Below are positions 7,333 through 15,548 of a stretch of DNA of 32,135 nucleotides, piece after piece. The stretch's first letter is position 1. Each line of letters begins with the position of its first letter. Location of the stretch: NCBI GenBank assembly GCA_026708265.1, contig JAPOVI010000012.1, positions 1-32,135 on the forward strand, in the 5' to 3' direction. A program made the position numbers and the translations under genes. The stretch comes from Acidobacteriota bacterium (GTDB taxonomy: Bacteria; Acidobacteriota; Vicinamibacteria; Vicinamibacterales; UBA8438). The notes beneath the pieces were generated by a model. The model was not told where the DNA came from. It saw only the letters and a program-made list of their open reading frames with translations, and made no database searches.

Positions 7333-8579
7333 TCGTCTCCCCACGCGGAGTCGGAGGGCATTCGGATGTCCGTGGCTCCGAGGAAGCTCGCGAGATCCGC
7401 GATCGCGTCGTCCAGTTCGACACCGAAGTCCGCGGTCATTGCGCAGTCGGGCTCTACGTGGAGCGCCCGGATCTCCAGCAGGCAGCGGTCGCGGTGGAGC
7501 TTCGGGTCCAGTCGTCCCACGAGGCGTCCGTCGTGAAGGATCGGCAGCACGTAGTAGCCGTACTTCCGCTTCGCGGCGGGGACGTAGATTTCGACGGCGT
7601 ACTCGAAGTCGAGAAGTTCGGCCGCGCGCTTTCGCTGCCAGAGGAGGGAATCGAAGGGGCAGATCAGCGTGGTCCCGGTCGGCTCGAGCAGATGGTCGAT
7701 CGCCTCGAGGTGTTCGGGCAGGGCGTAGCAGGGCCCCCGCAGTCCCTCCACGTCCACCTCGACGATCCGTTTCTTCCGCAGGTTGCGGGCGATGACCCGG
7801 CGCCGCTCCGCCGCGTTGAGTTCCGGCCCGGTGAAGTAGTTGACGAGGTGTCGTTCCGGAGCGATCCCGCACCCTGAGAGGCCAATCAGGAGCCAACTGT
7901 CGTGGTACTCGGTCAGCGACGCGGCCGGCCCGTCGGGGTAGACGCACTCCGCCACATCGTAGATGCACCGGAAGTGCCGCCGCCCGCTCACGGCGACCCC
8001 GCCGTCGTGCCATAGCAGGTCGAGCGAGCGCTTGTCCTCCTTCCGGCGCCACGAGAACGAGTCCGTCTTCTCCTCGCGTTCGGCCGGCCGCGGCTGGAAG
8101 TCGACGCTCTCCAGGGGCCCCTCCGCGCGCAGCCGCCGCAGCACTCGCCGCTTCGACGCCGTCGAGGTCGCGTAGCGGTCCCACCATGCGCGTCGCGACC
8201 AGCTCTCGGGAGGGAATCGCCGCATGCGCCGCCGCCCGAGAGGGAGATGGGAGATGGGAAGGATCGAGGCTTCGTGTCCCCAGTACTCGTACGCGAGACG
8301 ATCTCCGTACACCCAACGATCCACTTTCGAGCGGTCGTACGAGCCGAACCGGCTCCAGAGGGTCAGGTAGTGGGCCCGGTCCACGACGTTCACGCTGTCG
8401 AGCTGGAGGGCGCCCGTCCGTTCCAGGTGGTCGACGAAGGCCGCGGCGCCGAGTGAAGTCGACCCGCGGGGCCGGTCGAGCCCCTGGCGGTGCAGCCACA
8501 ATCGGGTTGCCGCCTCCCGGGTGAACTTCGGACGGCTCCGCACGAGCCCGGACGCTGCTGGAACGCCTTCGGTCTTCAA
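7329..8579 (-). CDS. YcaQ-type winged-helix DNA glycosylase (HTH_42 family)
   Basis: 416 residues if started at TTG 8579, whose TTGA overlaps the stop of the PQQ dehydrogenase gene; GTG 8543 gives a more usual family N-terminus. The HTH_42/DUF1006 fold is shown by LQLDSVNVVDRAHYLTLWSR (residues 58 onward), DRWVYGDRLAYEYWGHEAS, and a C-terminal TTLICPFDSLLWQRKRAAEL plus GYYVLPILHDGRLVGRLD. The QLD triad matches the Gln-x-Asp catalytic motif of YcaQ, which unhooks interstrand crosslinks and alkylated purines; the AlkZ-type antibiotic-resistance relatives use Gln-x-Gln. The role is cytoplasmic DNA repair. It sits between two genes for exported proteins and is coupled to both. Confidence 0.85.
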   Translation of the reverse strand: MKTEGVPAASGLVRSRPKFTREAATRLWLHRQGLDRPRGSTSLGAAAFVDHLERTGALQLDSVNVVDRAHYLTLWSRFGSYDRSKVDRWVYGDRLAYEYWGHEASILPISHLPLGRRRMRRFPPESWSRRAWWDRYATSTASKRRVLRRLRAEGPLESVDFQPRPAEREEKTDSFSWRRKEDKRSLDLLWHDGGVAVSGRRHFRCIYDVAECVYPDGPAASLTEYHDSWLLIGLSGCGIAPERHLVNYFTGPELNAAERRRVIARNLRKKRIVEVDVEGLRGPCYALPEHLEAIDHLLEPTGTTLICPFDSLLWQRKRAAELLDFEYAVEIYVPAAKRKYGYYVLPILHDGRLVGRLDPKLHRDRCLLEIRALHVEPDCAMTADFGVELDDAIADLASFLGATDIRMPSDSAWGDE

Positions 8580-10342
8580 GGCAAACCAAACACGAACAGG
8601 TTGTTCCCCGCGCTCGGCCGCAACTCCGGCGTCAGCCGAATGAACCCCGACGCGGTGCCCGCCGTGCCGGTGCTCACCGCCACGTACTGGCGGCCGTCGA
8701 CGGCGTAGGTGATCGGGAAGCCGGTGACCGGCGAGCCGAGGTTGATCTCCCACAGCACCTCGCCCGTCTCGTCGTCGAAGGCCCGGAAGCGGCCGTTGAC
8801 GTCGCCGCCGAACACGAGGCCGCCGCCGGTGGCGACGAGCGACATCGTCGCCGCGCGCTGCTCGTGCAGCCACGCGGTGGCCCCGGTCTCGGCCGAGATG
8901 GCCTGGACCGTCCCGAGCTGGTCGGTGCCCGGGGCGAACTCGTTGCGCACGGCGAGGGCGTAGTGGATCTCCGCGTCCCGGGTGGCGAGCATGCGGGCGC
9001 AGGTGTTGCGCAGCGGCATGTACATCGCGTTGGTCCGCGGGCTGTAGGCGCCGGCCTCCCAGTCCTTGCCGCCGAACCAGGACGGGCAGGCCAGCACCTG
9101 CTGCCCCTCGGCGCCGAAGATGAGCTCGGCGTTCTCGGTGACGTCGCCGGTGGCGCCGTCGATGTCGCTGATCACGTTCTGCGTCACCGTCGGCCGCGCC
9201 CACAGGAACTCGCCCGTCTCGCGGTCCAGCGTGTAGACGACGCCGGTCTTGCCCGGAATGCCGGTCAGCACCCGGCGCACCGCGCCGCGTTCGAGGCGCG
9301 GGTTGATCCAGCTCACCGCGGCGGGGTCCGGGGCCACCGCGGTGTCGACGAGCAGCCGCTCGAAGGGGTGGTCGAGGTCCCAGTGGTCGTTCAGGTGCTG
9401 GTAGTACCACACGATCTCGCCGGTGTCGCCGTGGAGGGCCAGCGTGGAGTTGTGGTAGAGGTAGCTGTTCCCGACGCCGCCGAGGAGGAACTTGGGCGCC
9501 GGCGACGTGACCGACGTCCCGACGTAGACCAGGTTCAGCTCGGGGTCGTAGCTCGGCGCCATCCACGACCCGACGTGCACGCGCTCCTCGTACGGGACGC
9601 CGCCCCAGGTCTCGTCGCCCGGCTCGCCCGGCGCGGGCACCAGGCGCCGCCGCCAGACCTCCTCGCCGGTCTCCGCATCGTGCGCCGTGATGACGCAGGC
9701 CTCCGGCCCGCCGTGGGGCCGGCAGCTCCGGCCCGAGATCGCCTTGCCGCCGGCGACGATGGGACCGGACGAGTGGCGGGCGGGGTTGATCAGGTAGTCG
9801 AGGATCTCGGTCTCCCAGGCCAGCCGTCCGGTCTCGGCGTCGAGCGCGTAGAGGTAGTTGTCGGCGCCGGTATCGATGATGCGGTTCCCGTATATCGCGA
9901 TGTTCCGGTTGGTCGACGCCCCGTTGACGTAGTCGTTGATGTCCTCCGGCAGCTCGCGGCGGTACTCCCACCGGAGGTCGCCCGTCACCGCATCGATGGC
10001 CTGGATGACGTCGTTGGGGTTCGGCATGTAGAGCACGCCGCCGTAGGCCAGCGGCGTCCCCTGCTGGCTGCCCGCGGCCAGCGCCCGCGTCCAGGCCAGG
10101 CGCAGCCCGCCGACGTTGCCGGTGTCGATCTGGTCGAGCGGGCTGTAGCCCCAGCCGTCGGTCGTGCGGCGCCACGTGAGCCAGTCGCCGGGAGCGGGGT
10201 CCTGGAGCATGGCGTCGGTGACCGGCACGAACTCGTCCGCCGGGCCCGCCTGCCCGGCCGCCGCGGCCGGCACCAGCGCCAGCACGAGCCCGCCGACGAC
10301 AGCCGTCGCAACACCCGCCGCAACGTCACACCCACGGTGCAT
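8576..10342 (-). CDS. Periplasmic PQQ-dependent alcohol dehydrogenase-like protein, lanthanide-type site
   Basis: 588 residues from ATG 10342, preceded by GGGAGG at 6 nt spacing. Signal peptide to about residue 30. The rest is an eight-bladed quinoprotein propeller with repeated Asp-x-x-Thr-Gly-x-x-x-Trp blade motifs (DAVTGDLRWEY, DAETGRLAWET, DAETGEEVWRR, DETGEVLWEINLG). It resembles methanol/alcohol dehydrogenases (XoxF/PedH class): Trp246 in ETWGG could stack on PQQ. Glu214 and Asn298 occupy positions of metal ligands. WDLD (321-324) places catalytic Asp322 two residues before Asp324, the extra Asp diagnostic of lanthanide-using enzymes. The vicinal Cys pair of methanol dehydrogenase is absent (NGASTNRNIAIYG instead). 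No cytochrome domain. Substrate unknown. First gene of a coupled trio, divergent from the tannase. Confidence 0.88.
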   Translation of the reverse strand: MHRGCDVAAGVATAVVGGLVLALVPAAAAGQAGPADEFVPVTDAMLQDPAPGDWLTWRRTTDGWGYSPLDQIDTGNVGGLRLAWTRALAAGSQQGTPLAYGGVLYMPNPNDVIQAIDAVTGDLRWEYRRELPEDINDYVNGASTNRNIAIYGNRIIDTGADNYLYALDAETGRLAWETEILDYLINPARHSSGPIVAGGKAISGRSCRPHGGPEACVITAHDAETGEEVWRRRLVPAPGEPGDETWGGVPYEERVHVGSWMAPSYDPELNLVYVGTSVTSPAPKFLLGGVGNSYLYHNSTLALHGDTGEIVWYYQHLNDHWDLDHPFERLLVDTAVAPDPAAVSWINPRLERGAVRRVLTGIPGKTGVVYTLDRETGEFLWARPTVTQNVISDIDGATGDVTENAELIFGAEGQQVLACPSWFGGKDWEAGAYSPRTNAMYMPLRNTCARMLATRDAEIHYALAVRNEFAPGTDQLGTVQAISAETGATAWLHEQRAATMSLVATGGGLVFGGDVNGRFRAFDDETGEVLWEINLGSPVTGFPITYAVDGRQYVAVSTGTAGTASGFIRLTPELRPSAGNNLFVFGLP

Positions 10343-10383
10343 CTCGGCCTCCCGTCTCCCGGACTCCCGACGCCGACGCGCCC

Positions 10384-10389
10384 ATCATA
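10384..10389 (-). promoter_or_regulatory. Putative -10 box (TATGAT) of the PQQ dehydrogenase operon
   Basis: GCTATGATGG on the minus strand, 41 nt before ATG 10342, giving a leader of about 35 nt that contains the GGGAGG ribosome binding site. Back to back with the tannase promoter in an 85-bp divergent spacer. Confidence 0.45.
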
Positions 10390-10413
10390 GCGCCGCGGAG
10401 GGGCGGGGACTCC

Positions 10414-10421
10414 TGTAGGCT
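10414..10421 (+). promoter_or_regulatory. Putative -10 element (TGTAGGCT) of the tannase gene
   Basis: TAGGCT ends 6 nt before ATG 10428 and there is no Shine-Dalgarno sequence, so the transcript is probably leaderless. The 20 bases at 10401-10420 match 28801-28820, upstream of the epoxide hydrolase, at 18 positions. Confidence 0.4.
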
Positions 10422-10427
10422 TGCCAC

Positions 10428-12140
10428 ATGCGACGAGCCAACACCCTTGTCCTGGCGGCCCTGGTCGCCAGCGCTCTTGCTGCGGGCCCTGCCCTGGCCG
10501 GACTTGCCGCATCCGGCACCGCCGCATCCGGCTCCACCGCAGTCGGCCCTGTCGCCAACACCCAGGCGGCGGCCGCCAGCGAGACCGAGCGGGCCGGCTG
10601 CGCGGCGCTGCTTCACCTGCGCAACCTGACCCTCACCTACGCCGGCCTCGCCGAGACGTCGGGCGGCACCTCCTACTGCTACGTCAAGGGGATCCTGCCG
10701 CCGGCCATCCACTTCCACGTGCAGTTGCCGCTGCCGGGCGACTGGAACGGACGCTTCCTGAAGTGGGGCGACGGCGGCAAGGACGGCGACCTCGACTTCG
10801 CCGACCACCGCGTCGCCGAGGGCTACGCCGTCGCCAACAGCAACACCGGGCACGACAACGGGGCCGAGCCCGGCTCGTCGTTCGCCTACGACAACCGGCA
10901 GGCGGAGATCGACTTCGGCTATCGGGCGGTCCACCTGACGGTGGCGGCGGCGAAGACCCTGGTCGGCAACTACTACGGGCGCGAGCCCGCCTACTCCTAC
11001 TTCGAGGGGTGCTCCACCGGCGGCCGCCAGGGGTTGATGGAGGCCCAGCGCTATCCGACGGACTTCGACGGCATCGTGGCCGGCGCGCCGGCCAACCACT
11101 ACCAGGAGATGAACGCCGTCCGCGTGTGGCTGCTGCAGCGGATGTTCCGCGACGACTTCGCGGGCGCCCTCGCGACGGACACCAATGGCGACCGGCGCCT
11201 CGACAGCGTGCGCAAGCTCGACCTGCTGGCCGACGCGGTCGTCGCGGCGTGCGACCGGGACGACGGCGTCGCGGACGGCGTCATCGACGACCCGCTCGCC
11301 TGCGGCTTCGACCCCGACCGCGACCTGGCGGCCCACCGCTGCCCCGCCGGCGAGGACGGCGAGTCCTGCTTCACCGCGGCCCAGATCCGCACGATTCGGG
11401 ACTTCCACGCCGGGCCGCGCGACCGGCACGGAGAGCCGATCTACGCCGGCAAGCCGGTCGGATCCGAGCGGCAGTGGGCGGGGCTGTTCATTCCCTACAC
11501 GGGCAACGGGTTCGCGCCGGGAGCGGTGCGCCTTGGCGGCGACCACCTGAACTACCTCTTCTACTACGTCGACCCCGGCGTGCCTCCCGCGGACATGCTC
11601 GACACCTCCGCCGCGCCCGATCGGACGGCGACGCCGCCGGAGTGGGCGTGGTGGGAGTTCGACATCGATGACGTGACGGACGGGAAGGGCGACGTGATGC
11701 GCGGGATCACGGACGCGGTCGACCCCGACCTCACGCGCTTCCTGCTGCAGCAGGACGGGAAGCTCCTCCTGTACCACGGGTGGGCAGACGCTCTCGTCGT
11801 CCCCCAGCCGACCGTGACCTACTACCGGGACGTGGTCGACGCCACCTTCGGCGGCGACATCGCCGCGGCCCGCGAACGGACGCGGCTGTTCATGGCCCCC
11901 GGCATGAACCACTGCCGCGGCGGCGTGGGACCCGACACCTGGGACCGGCTGCGGCCGCTGGTCGACTGGGTGGAGCGCGGCGCGGCGCCCGACGCGCTGA
12001 TCGCCACGCACGCCACCGACGGCGTCGTCGACAACGAGCGGCCGATCTGCGCCTACCCGGAGCGCGCGGTCTACACCGGCCCCGCGGGCGGCGCCGACGA
12101 CCCGACGAACTGGGTGGCGGACAACTTCACCTGCCGCTGA
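10428..12140 (+). CDS. Secreted tannase / feruloyl esterase family protein
   Basis: 570 residues. Signal peptide 1-24 (ending GPALA), then a low-complexity Ala/Ser/Gly linker. The catalytic set of the tannase family (PF07519) is visible: nucleophile Ser196 in EGCSTGGRQG, Asp454 in LLYHGWADALVVP, and His495 in PGMNHCRGG. Cys195 and Cys496 flank Ser and His, forming the CS-D-HC disulfide arrangement typical of this family. The DTNGDRRLD and DRDDGVADGVIDDP segments in the lid region look like its Ca-binding loops. Such enzymes hydrolyse gallate, ferulate or other aromatic esters outside the cytoplasm; the true substrate cannot be read from sequence. Divergent from the PQQ dehydrogenase, so the two could share control. 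Confidence 0.92.
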   Translation: MRRANTLVLAALVASALAAGPALAGLAASGTAASGSTAVGPVANTQAAAASETERAGCAALLHLRNLTLTYAGLAETSGGTSYCYVKGILPPAIHFHVQLPLPGDWNGRFLKWGDGGKDGDLDFADHRVAEGYAVANSNTGHDNGAEPGSSFAYDNRQAEIDFGYRAVHLTVAAAKTLVGNYYGREPAYSYFEGCSTGGRQGLMEAQRYPTDFDGIVAGAPANHYQEMNAVRVWLLQRMFRDDFAGALATDTNGDRRLDSVRKLDLLADAVVAACDRDDGVADGVIDDPLACGFDPDRDLAAHRCPAGEDGESCFTAAQIRTIRDFHAGPRDRHGEPIYAGKPVGSERQWAGLFIPYTGNGFAPGAVRLGGDHLNYLFYYVDPGVPPADMLDTSAAPDRTATPPEWAWWEFDIDDVTDGKGDVMRGITDAVDPDLTRFLLQQDGKLLLYHGWADALVVPQPTVTYYRDVVDATFGGDIAAARERTRLFMAPGMNHCRGGVGPDTWDRLRPLVDWVERGAAPDALIATHATDGVVDNERPICAYPERAVYTGPAGGADDPTNWVADNFTCR

Positions 12141-12204
12141 CGGCGGGGCCGCGGGCCGCGTGCGCACGCGCGCGGGGCGCGGCAGACCCCTGCCCGTCCG
12201 GAGT

Positions 12205-12370
12205 GCGTTCGGGCGCGGGGCCCGAGCGCCCGCGGGGGCGGCATCTGCCACCGGGGCCGAGCGCGCGCGGCGGCGAATTCCCGTCGTTCGGGATGCGTTC
12301 GGGCGCGGCTCCGATCGCGCCCGAGGCCGGCATCTGCCACCGGCCACGAGCACGCTCGGGCGGCATCCGC
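12205..12370 (+). repeat. Tandem imperfect 90-bp repeat with internal hairpins, between genes
   Basis: Fills most of the 300-bp spacer 12141-12440, which has no gene. Two units share GCGTTCGGGCGCGG (12205 and 12295) and GCATCTGCCACCGG (12241 and 12330), so the period is about 90 bp. Each can fold: CGGGCGC/GCGCCCG in unit 1 and a 9-bp TCGGGCGCG/CGCGCCCGA stem in unit 2. These could end tannase transcription, but no T tract follows. Confidence 0.6.
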
Positions 12371-12381
12371 CCCGACACCGC

Positions 12382-12387
12382 TATACT
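12382..12387 (+). promoter_or_regulatory. Putative -10 box (TATACT) of the PDLQGVW gene at 12441
   Basis: CGCTATACTCGG, 53 nt before ATG 12441, leaving a leader of about 47 nt with a purine-rich ribosome binding region. No -35 box is apparent in the preceding GC-rich repeat. Confidence 0.45.
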
Positions 12388-12440
12388 CGGGCATCGCGCG
12401 GTCGGGACGGGGCGGAAGCGGGAGGCATTGGAGGCAGGGG

Positions 12441-13502
12441 ATGATGAAGTCGCGTGCAGCAGGGGCGTGGAGCGCAGTCGGGGTCGTTCTGATGGCGGCA
12501 ACGTTCGTCATCCCGGTGACGGTCGAAGCCCAGGAACCGCCGGCGGAGTCCTGGAGCGTGCCGCGCACTCCCGACGGCCAACCCGACCTGCAGGGCGTCT
12601 GGGCCAACAACACCGCCACGCCGCTCGAGCGTCCGGAGATCCTGGGCGACAAGGCGACGCTGACCGAAGAGGAGCTGGCGCGGCTCCAGGAGCGCTACTC
12701 GCGTCTGTTCGCCAGCGGCGAGAGCGACGCCGCGTTCGCCGACAGCGTTTTCGTCGCGGCCCTCAGCGACCAGGAGTCGTTCTCGTCGCGCGACGCGACC
12801 ACCGGCAACTACAACCAGTTCTGGCTGGTCGACCGCGACTTCGCCGACAACCGGACCTCCCTGGTCGTCGATCCGCCGAACGGACGCCTCCCATCGCTGA
12901 CGCCGAACGCCCAGCGCCTGGTCGAGGCGCGCAGCGCCCACCTGGCCGACAACCCGGCCTCGTCGTGGACGGATCGCCGGCTGCAGGAGCGCTGCATCAC
13001 GTTCGGCATGCCGAACCTGTTCGCGGGATACAACAGCTACTACCAGATCATCCAGACGCCCGGCCACGTCGTCTTCCTGCACGAGATGATCCACGACGCG
13101 CGCATCGTGCCCCTCGACGGCCCGCCGCACGTCGACGACGCCATCCGGCAGTGGCACGGCGATGCGCGCGGCTACTGGGACGGCGACACCCTCGTCGTCG
13201 AGACCCGCAACTTCTCTTCCCAGTCCGACTCGCCGGCCGCCCTCTACACGCGGGTCCGCGGCTCCGCGGAGCAACTGCGCCTGGTCGAGCGCTTCACGCG
13301 GGTGGGGCCCGATACCCTGCGCCACGAGCTGACGGTCGACGACCCCGGCACCTACACGGCGTCGTGGACGGCGATGATCCCGCTCGCCCGCAAGGACGAG
13401 CTGCTCTTCGAGTACGCCTGCCACGAGGGCAACATCGGCATGGAGGGCATCCTCGCCGGGCATCGTGCCGAGGAACGGGAGGCCGCCAGCGACGCGCGCT
13501 GA
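12441..13502 (+). CDS. Secreted acidobacterial PDLQGVW-family protein (copy 1)
   Basis: 353 residues from ATG 12441, with GGAG and AGGGG just upstream. Signal peptide 1 to about 31 (ending TVEAQ). The mature protein opens with PRTPDGQPDLQGVWANNTAT, a signature I associate with large secreted families of unknown function in Acidobacteriota. Conserved blocks shared with the paralogue at 18599-19648 are FLHEMIHDARIVPLDG, RGYWDGDTLVVETRNF, RLVERFTRVGPDTL and FEYACHEGN. Single Cys residues sit in LQERCITFG and YACHEG. The protein looks beta-rich and probably periplasmic. HEMIHDAR and HEGN offer conserved His/Glu/Asp that might bind metal or substrate, but no function is known. Confidence 0.8.
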   Translation: MMKSRAAGAWSAVGVVLMAATFVIPVTVEAQEPPAESWSVPRTPDGQPDLQGVWANNTATPLERPEILGDKATLTEEELARLQERYSRLFASGESDAAFADSVFVAALSDQESFSSRDATTGNYNQFWLVDRDFADNRTSLVVDPPNGRLPSLTPNAQRLVEARSAHLADNPASSWTDRRLQERCITFGMPNLFAGYNSYYQIIQTPGHVVFLHEMIHDARIVPLDGPPHVDDAIRQWHGDARGYWDGDTLVVETRNFSSQSDSPAALYTRVRGSAEQLRLVERFTRVGPDTLRHELTVDDPGTYTASWTAMIPLARKDELLFEYACHEGNIGMEGILAGHRAEEREAASDAR

Positions 13503-13650
13503 CGCGGGCCGTGTCGGGCGGGGTCGGTACAGGCTGGACCGGCGCCCGACGGCCTCCCCGCAATCCTGGCAGCTTCCTTCGCTGACGCTCGCCCCGCGGC
13601 GACCACTGGGGAGGGCTTGTCGGTACCCGCCGGCTGACGGAGGCGGCGAC

Positions 13651-14506
13651 ATGAGCGGGGCGTCGACCGCGAGCGGCTCGTACTCGGACGAGGCGTTGAC
13701 GGCCATGAAGGACGAACGGGTCCTGAACGAGAAGCGTCGGCATCGCGACCCGCACTTCGACGCGCGTCGGGTGCCCCGCGGCTCGCCTCACAGACCTCAG
13801 CCTGCGTCGTTTCGAGGAGGATTATCTTCCGTCGGCCGTCGATGCCGAGACCTTGGCCGCCAACGACCGGAGCACCGCGGAGCGTCTCGCGGCCGCGAAG
13901 ATGATCGCATCCGCCGACGACCCGATCCCGACCGTCGGCGGCATCCTCGTCCTCGGCAAGCGGCCGCAGGACTTCCTGCCCGGAGCGTACGCGCAGTTCC
14001 TCCGGATCGCGGGTACCGAGTTCGGCGACCCGGTCACGGACACCGAGGTCTGTCGGGGTGCGGTCGCGGACGTCGTGCGCCGGCTGGACGACAAGGTCAT
14101 CGCGCACAACCGCACGTCCGTCGACTTCCTGTCAGGCCCGGTCGAGAAGCGGAGCTCGACCTACCCCCTGGACGCCGTGCAGCAGATCGTGCGCAACGCC
14201 GTCATGCACCGGACGTACGAAGGCACCAACGCGCCGACCCACGTGTACTGGTTCGACGATCGCATCGAAATCAGCAGCCCCGGCGGACCGTATGGCGCGG
14301 TCAACGCCGAGAACTTCGGGCAACCGGGGGTGGTCGACTACCGGAATCCAATTCTTGCCGAAGCGATGCGGGTGCTTGGCCTCGTGCAACGGTACGGTTT
14401 CGGCATCCCGGCCGCGCGCCGGCTCCTGCGCGCTGGCGGCCACCCCGAGCCGGAGTTCCGCGTCGATCCGAGCTGGGTGCATTGCGCCGTGAGAGCCCGC
14501 GCATGA
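13651..14506 (+). pseudogene. Frameshifted, N-truncated AlbA_2/RecG-like ATP-binding protein
   Basis: The C-terminal half of a COG2865-type protein is clear from about 13785 to TGA 14506: DLSLRRFEEDYLP, GGILVLGKRPQDFLPGAYAQF, QQIVRNAVMHRTYEG, FDDRIEISSPGG and GLVQRYGFGIPAARRLL. These match the ATPase-like C-terminal region; IVRNAVMHR and EISSPGG are its hallmark motifs. Upstream, another frame (ATG 13651) holds the expected preceding segment (SDEALTAMKDERVLNEKRR, then PHFDARRVP). The two frames join only by a shift near 13771-13785 (CCCCGCGGCTCG). The N-terminal AlbA_2 domain of about 200 residues is absent upstream. This is most likely a decayed regulator or helicase-like gene; an intact short ORF from 13853 could still be translated. 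Confidence 0.75.
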
Positions 14507-14612
14507 ACGAGGCCGATCGGGTCGGCGCGGAGAACGGGCCAGGAGTCTACGACCGCAGACGGCGCGATGCAGGATGTCGCGCGCAGGCTCCCAACCCGCC
14601 CCTCGGGGCGTG

Positions 14613-15548
14613 CTACTTCAGCTCGAGGCGGGCCAGCACCGGGTAGTGGTCGGACGGGTAGCGGCCGTCCTCGTGGTCGATGACCGTCTCGACCGAGCGG
14701 ACGCCGATCGGGCCGCCCACGAGCACCCAGTCGATTCGTCCTTCGTTCGCCTGATCCGGCGGGCGGAAGTCGCTCGACGTGCGCGCCGGTCCCAGGCGCT
14801 CGGCGGCGTCGAGCCAGGCATCGCGGAGTCCGTGCGCGGTCGCCTCGTGCCACGTCTCGCTCACCTCGGCGATCGCGTTGAAGTCCCCGGTCACTATGAC
14901 GGGGCTCCCCGCCGGGAGCGCCGCCACCCGCGACGCGATGGTCGCCGCCGACGCCGTCTGGCGCGGTCCGCGCCGGAGCGTCAGGTGCGTGTTGAAGACG
15001 TAGAGGCGCCGGCCCGTCGCTCGGTGGTGGAAGCGGGCCCAAGTGACGATGCGGGAGACGTTCCGCCGCCAGCCGGTCCCGGTCGGCCCGTCGGCGTTGG
15101 TCGGCGAGAGCCAGAACGTCCCCGACTCGATCGGGATCAGGGTGTCGTGCCGGTAGAAGATTGGCACGTACTCGCTGAGCCCGGTGCCCCCGTTCAGGCC
15201 CCGGTCGGCGCCCAGCCAGCGGTAGTCCGGGAGCACCGCGGTCAGGTAGCGGATCTGCTCGTCGAGCACTTCCTGCAGGCCCGCCACGTCCGGCGCGGCC
15301 CGCGCGATCGTCTCCGCCACCAGCGCCCGGCGGTGCGGCCAGCCGTTGTCGCCGTCGTTGCCGCTCGACGTCCGGATGTTGAACGTCATGACGCCGAGCG
15401 GCGCGGGCTCCGGCGCGCCGCCGTCTGCCCGTTGACTCGCGACAATCGTGGCGCCGCCCGCGAGCACGGCGCCGGCGGCGAGTGCGGCGGCCGCGACGGA
15501 CAGGAGCCCGCCCCGGCGAAGCGGGGGTCGTCGCTCAGACGATGCCAT
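14613..15548 (-). CDS. Secreted endonuclease/exonuclease/phosphatase-family protein
   Basis: 311 residues from ATG 15548; an in-frame ATG at 15596 would add 16. The N-terminus is a signal or anchor: RRPPLRRGG followed by an Ala/Gly/Leu helix to about residue 38. The EEP fold follows with all its metal and catalytic blocks: VMTFNIRTSSGNDGDNGW, the metal-binding Glu in GLQEVL, YVFNTHLTLR, the Asp and Asn in GDFNA, RIDWVLVGG and SDHYPVLARL at the C-terminus. Members cleave phosphodiesters or phosphomonoesters (nucleases, sphingomyelinases, inositol phosphatases). The close spacing to the C-terminal SDHYPV and the export signal suggest an extracytoplasmic phosphodiesterase. The start overlaps a short upstream ORF by 14 nt. 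Confidence 0.87.
   Translation of the reverse strand: MASSERRPPLRRGGLLSVAAAALAAGAVLAGGATIVASQRADGGAPEPAPLGVMTFNIRTSSGNDGDNGWPHRRALVAETIARAAPDVAGLQEVLDEQIRYLTAVLPDYRWLGADRGLNGGTGLSEYVPIFYRHDTLIPIESGTFWLSPTNADGPTGTGWRRNVSRIVTWARFHHRATGRRLYVFNTHLTLRRGPRQTASAATIASRVAALPAGSPVIVTGDFNAIAEVSETWHEATAHGLRDAWLDAAERLGPARTSSDFRPPDQANEGRIDWVLVGGPIGVRSVETVIDHEDGRYPSDHYPVLARLELK

Noticed and set aside
7329-10175. 948-codon frame through the glycosylase and into the PQQ gene region
   Set aside because: Upstream of 8579 it is a shadow of the PQQ dehydrogenase; HTH_42 motifs start only after that point.
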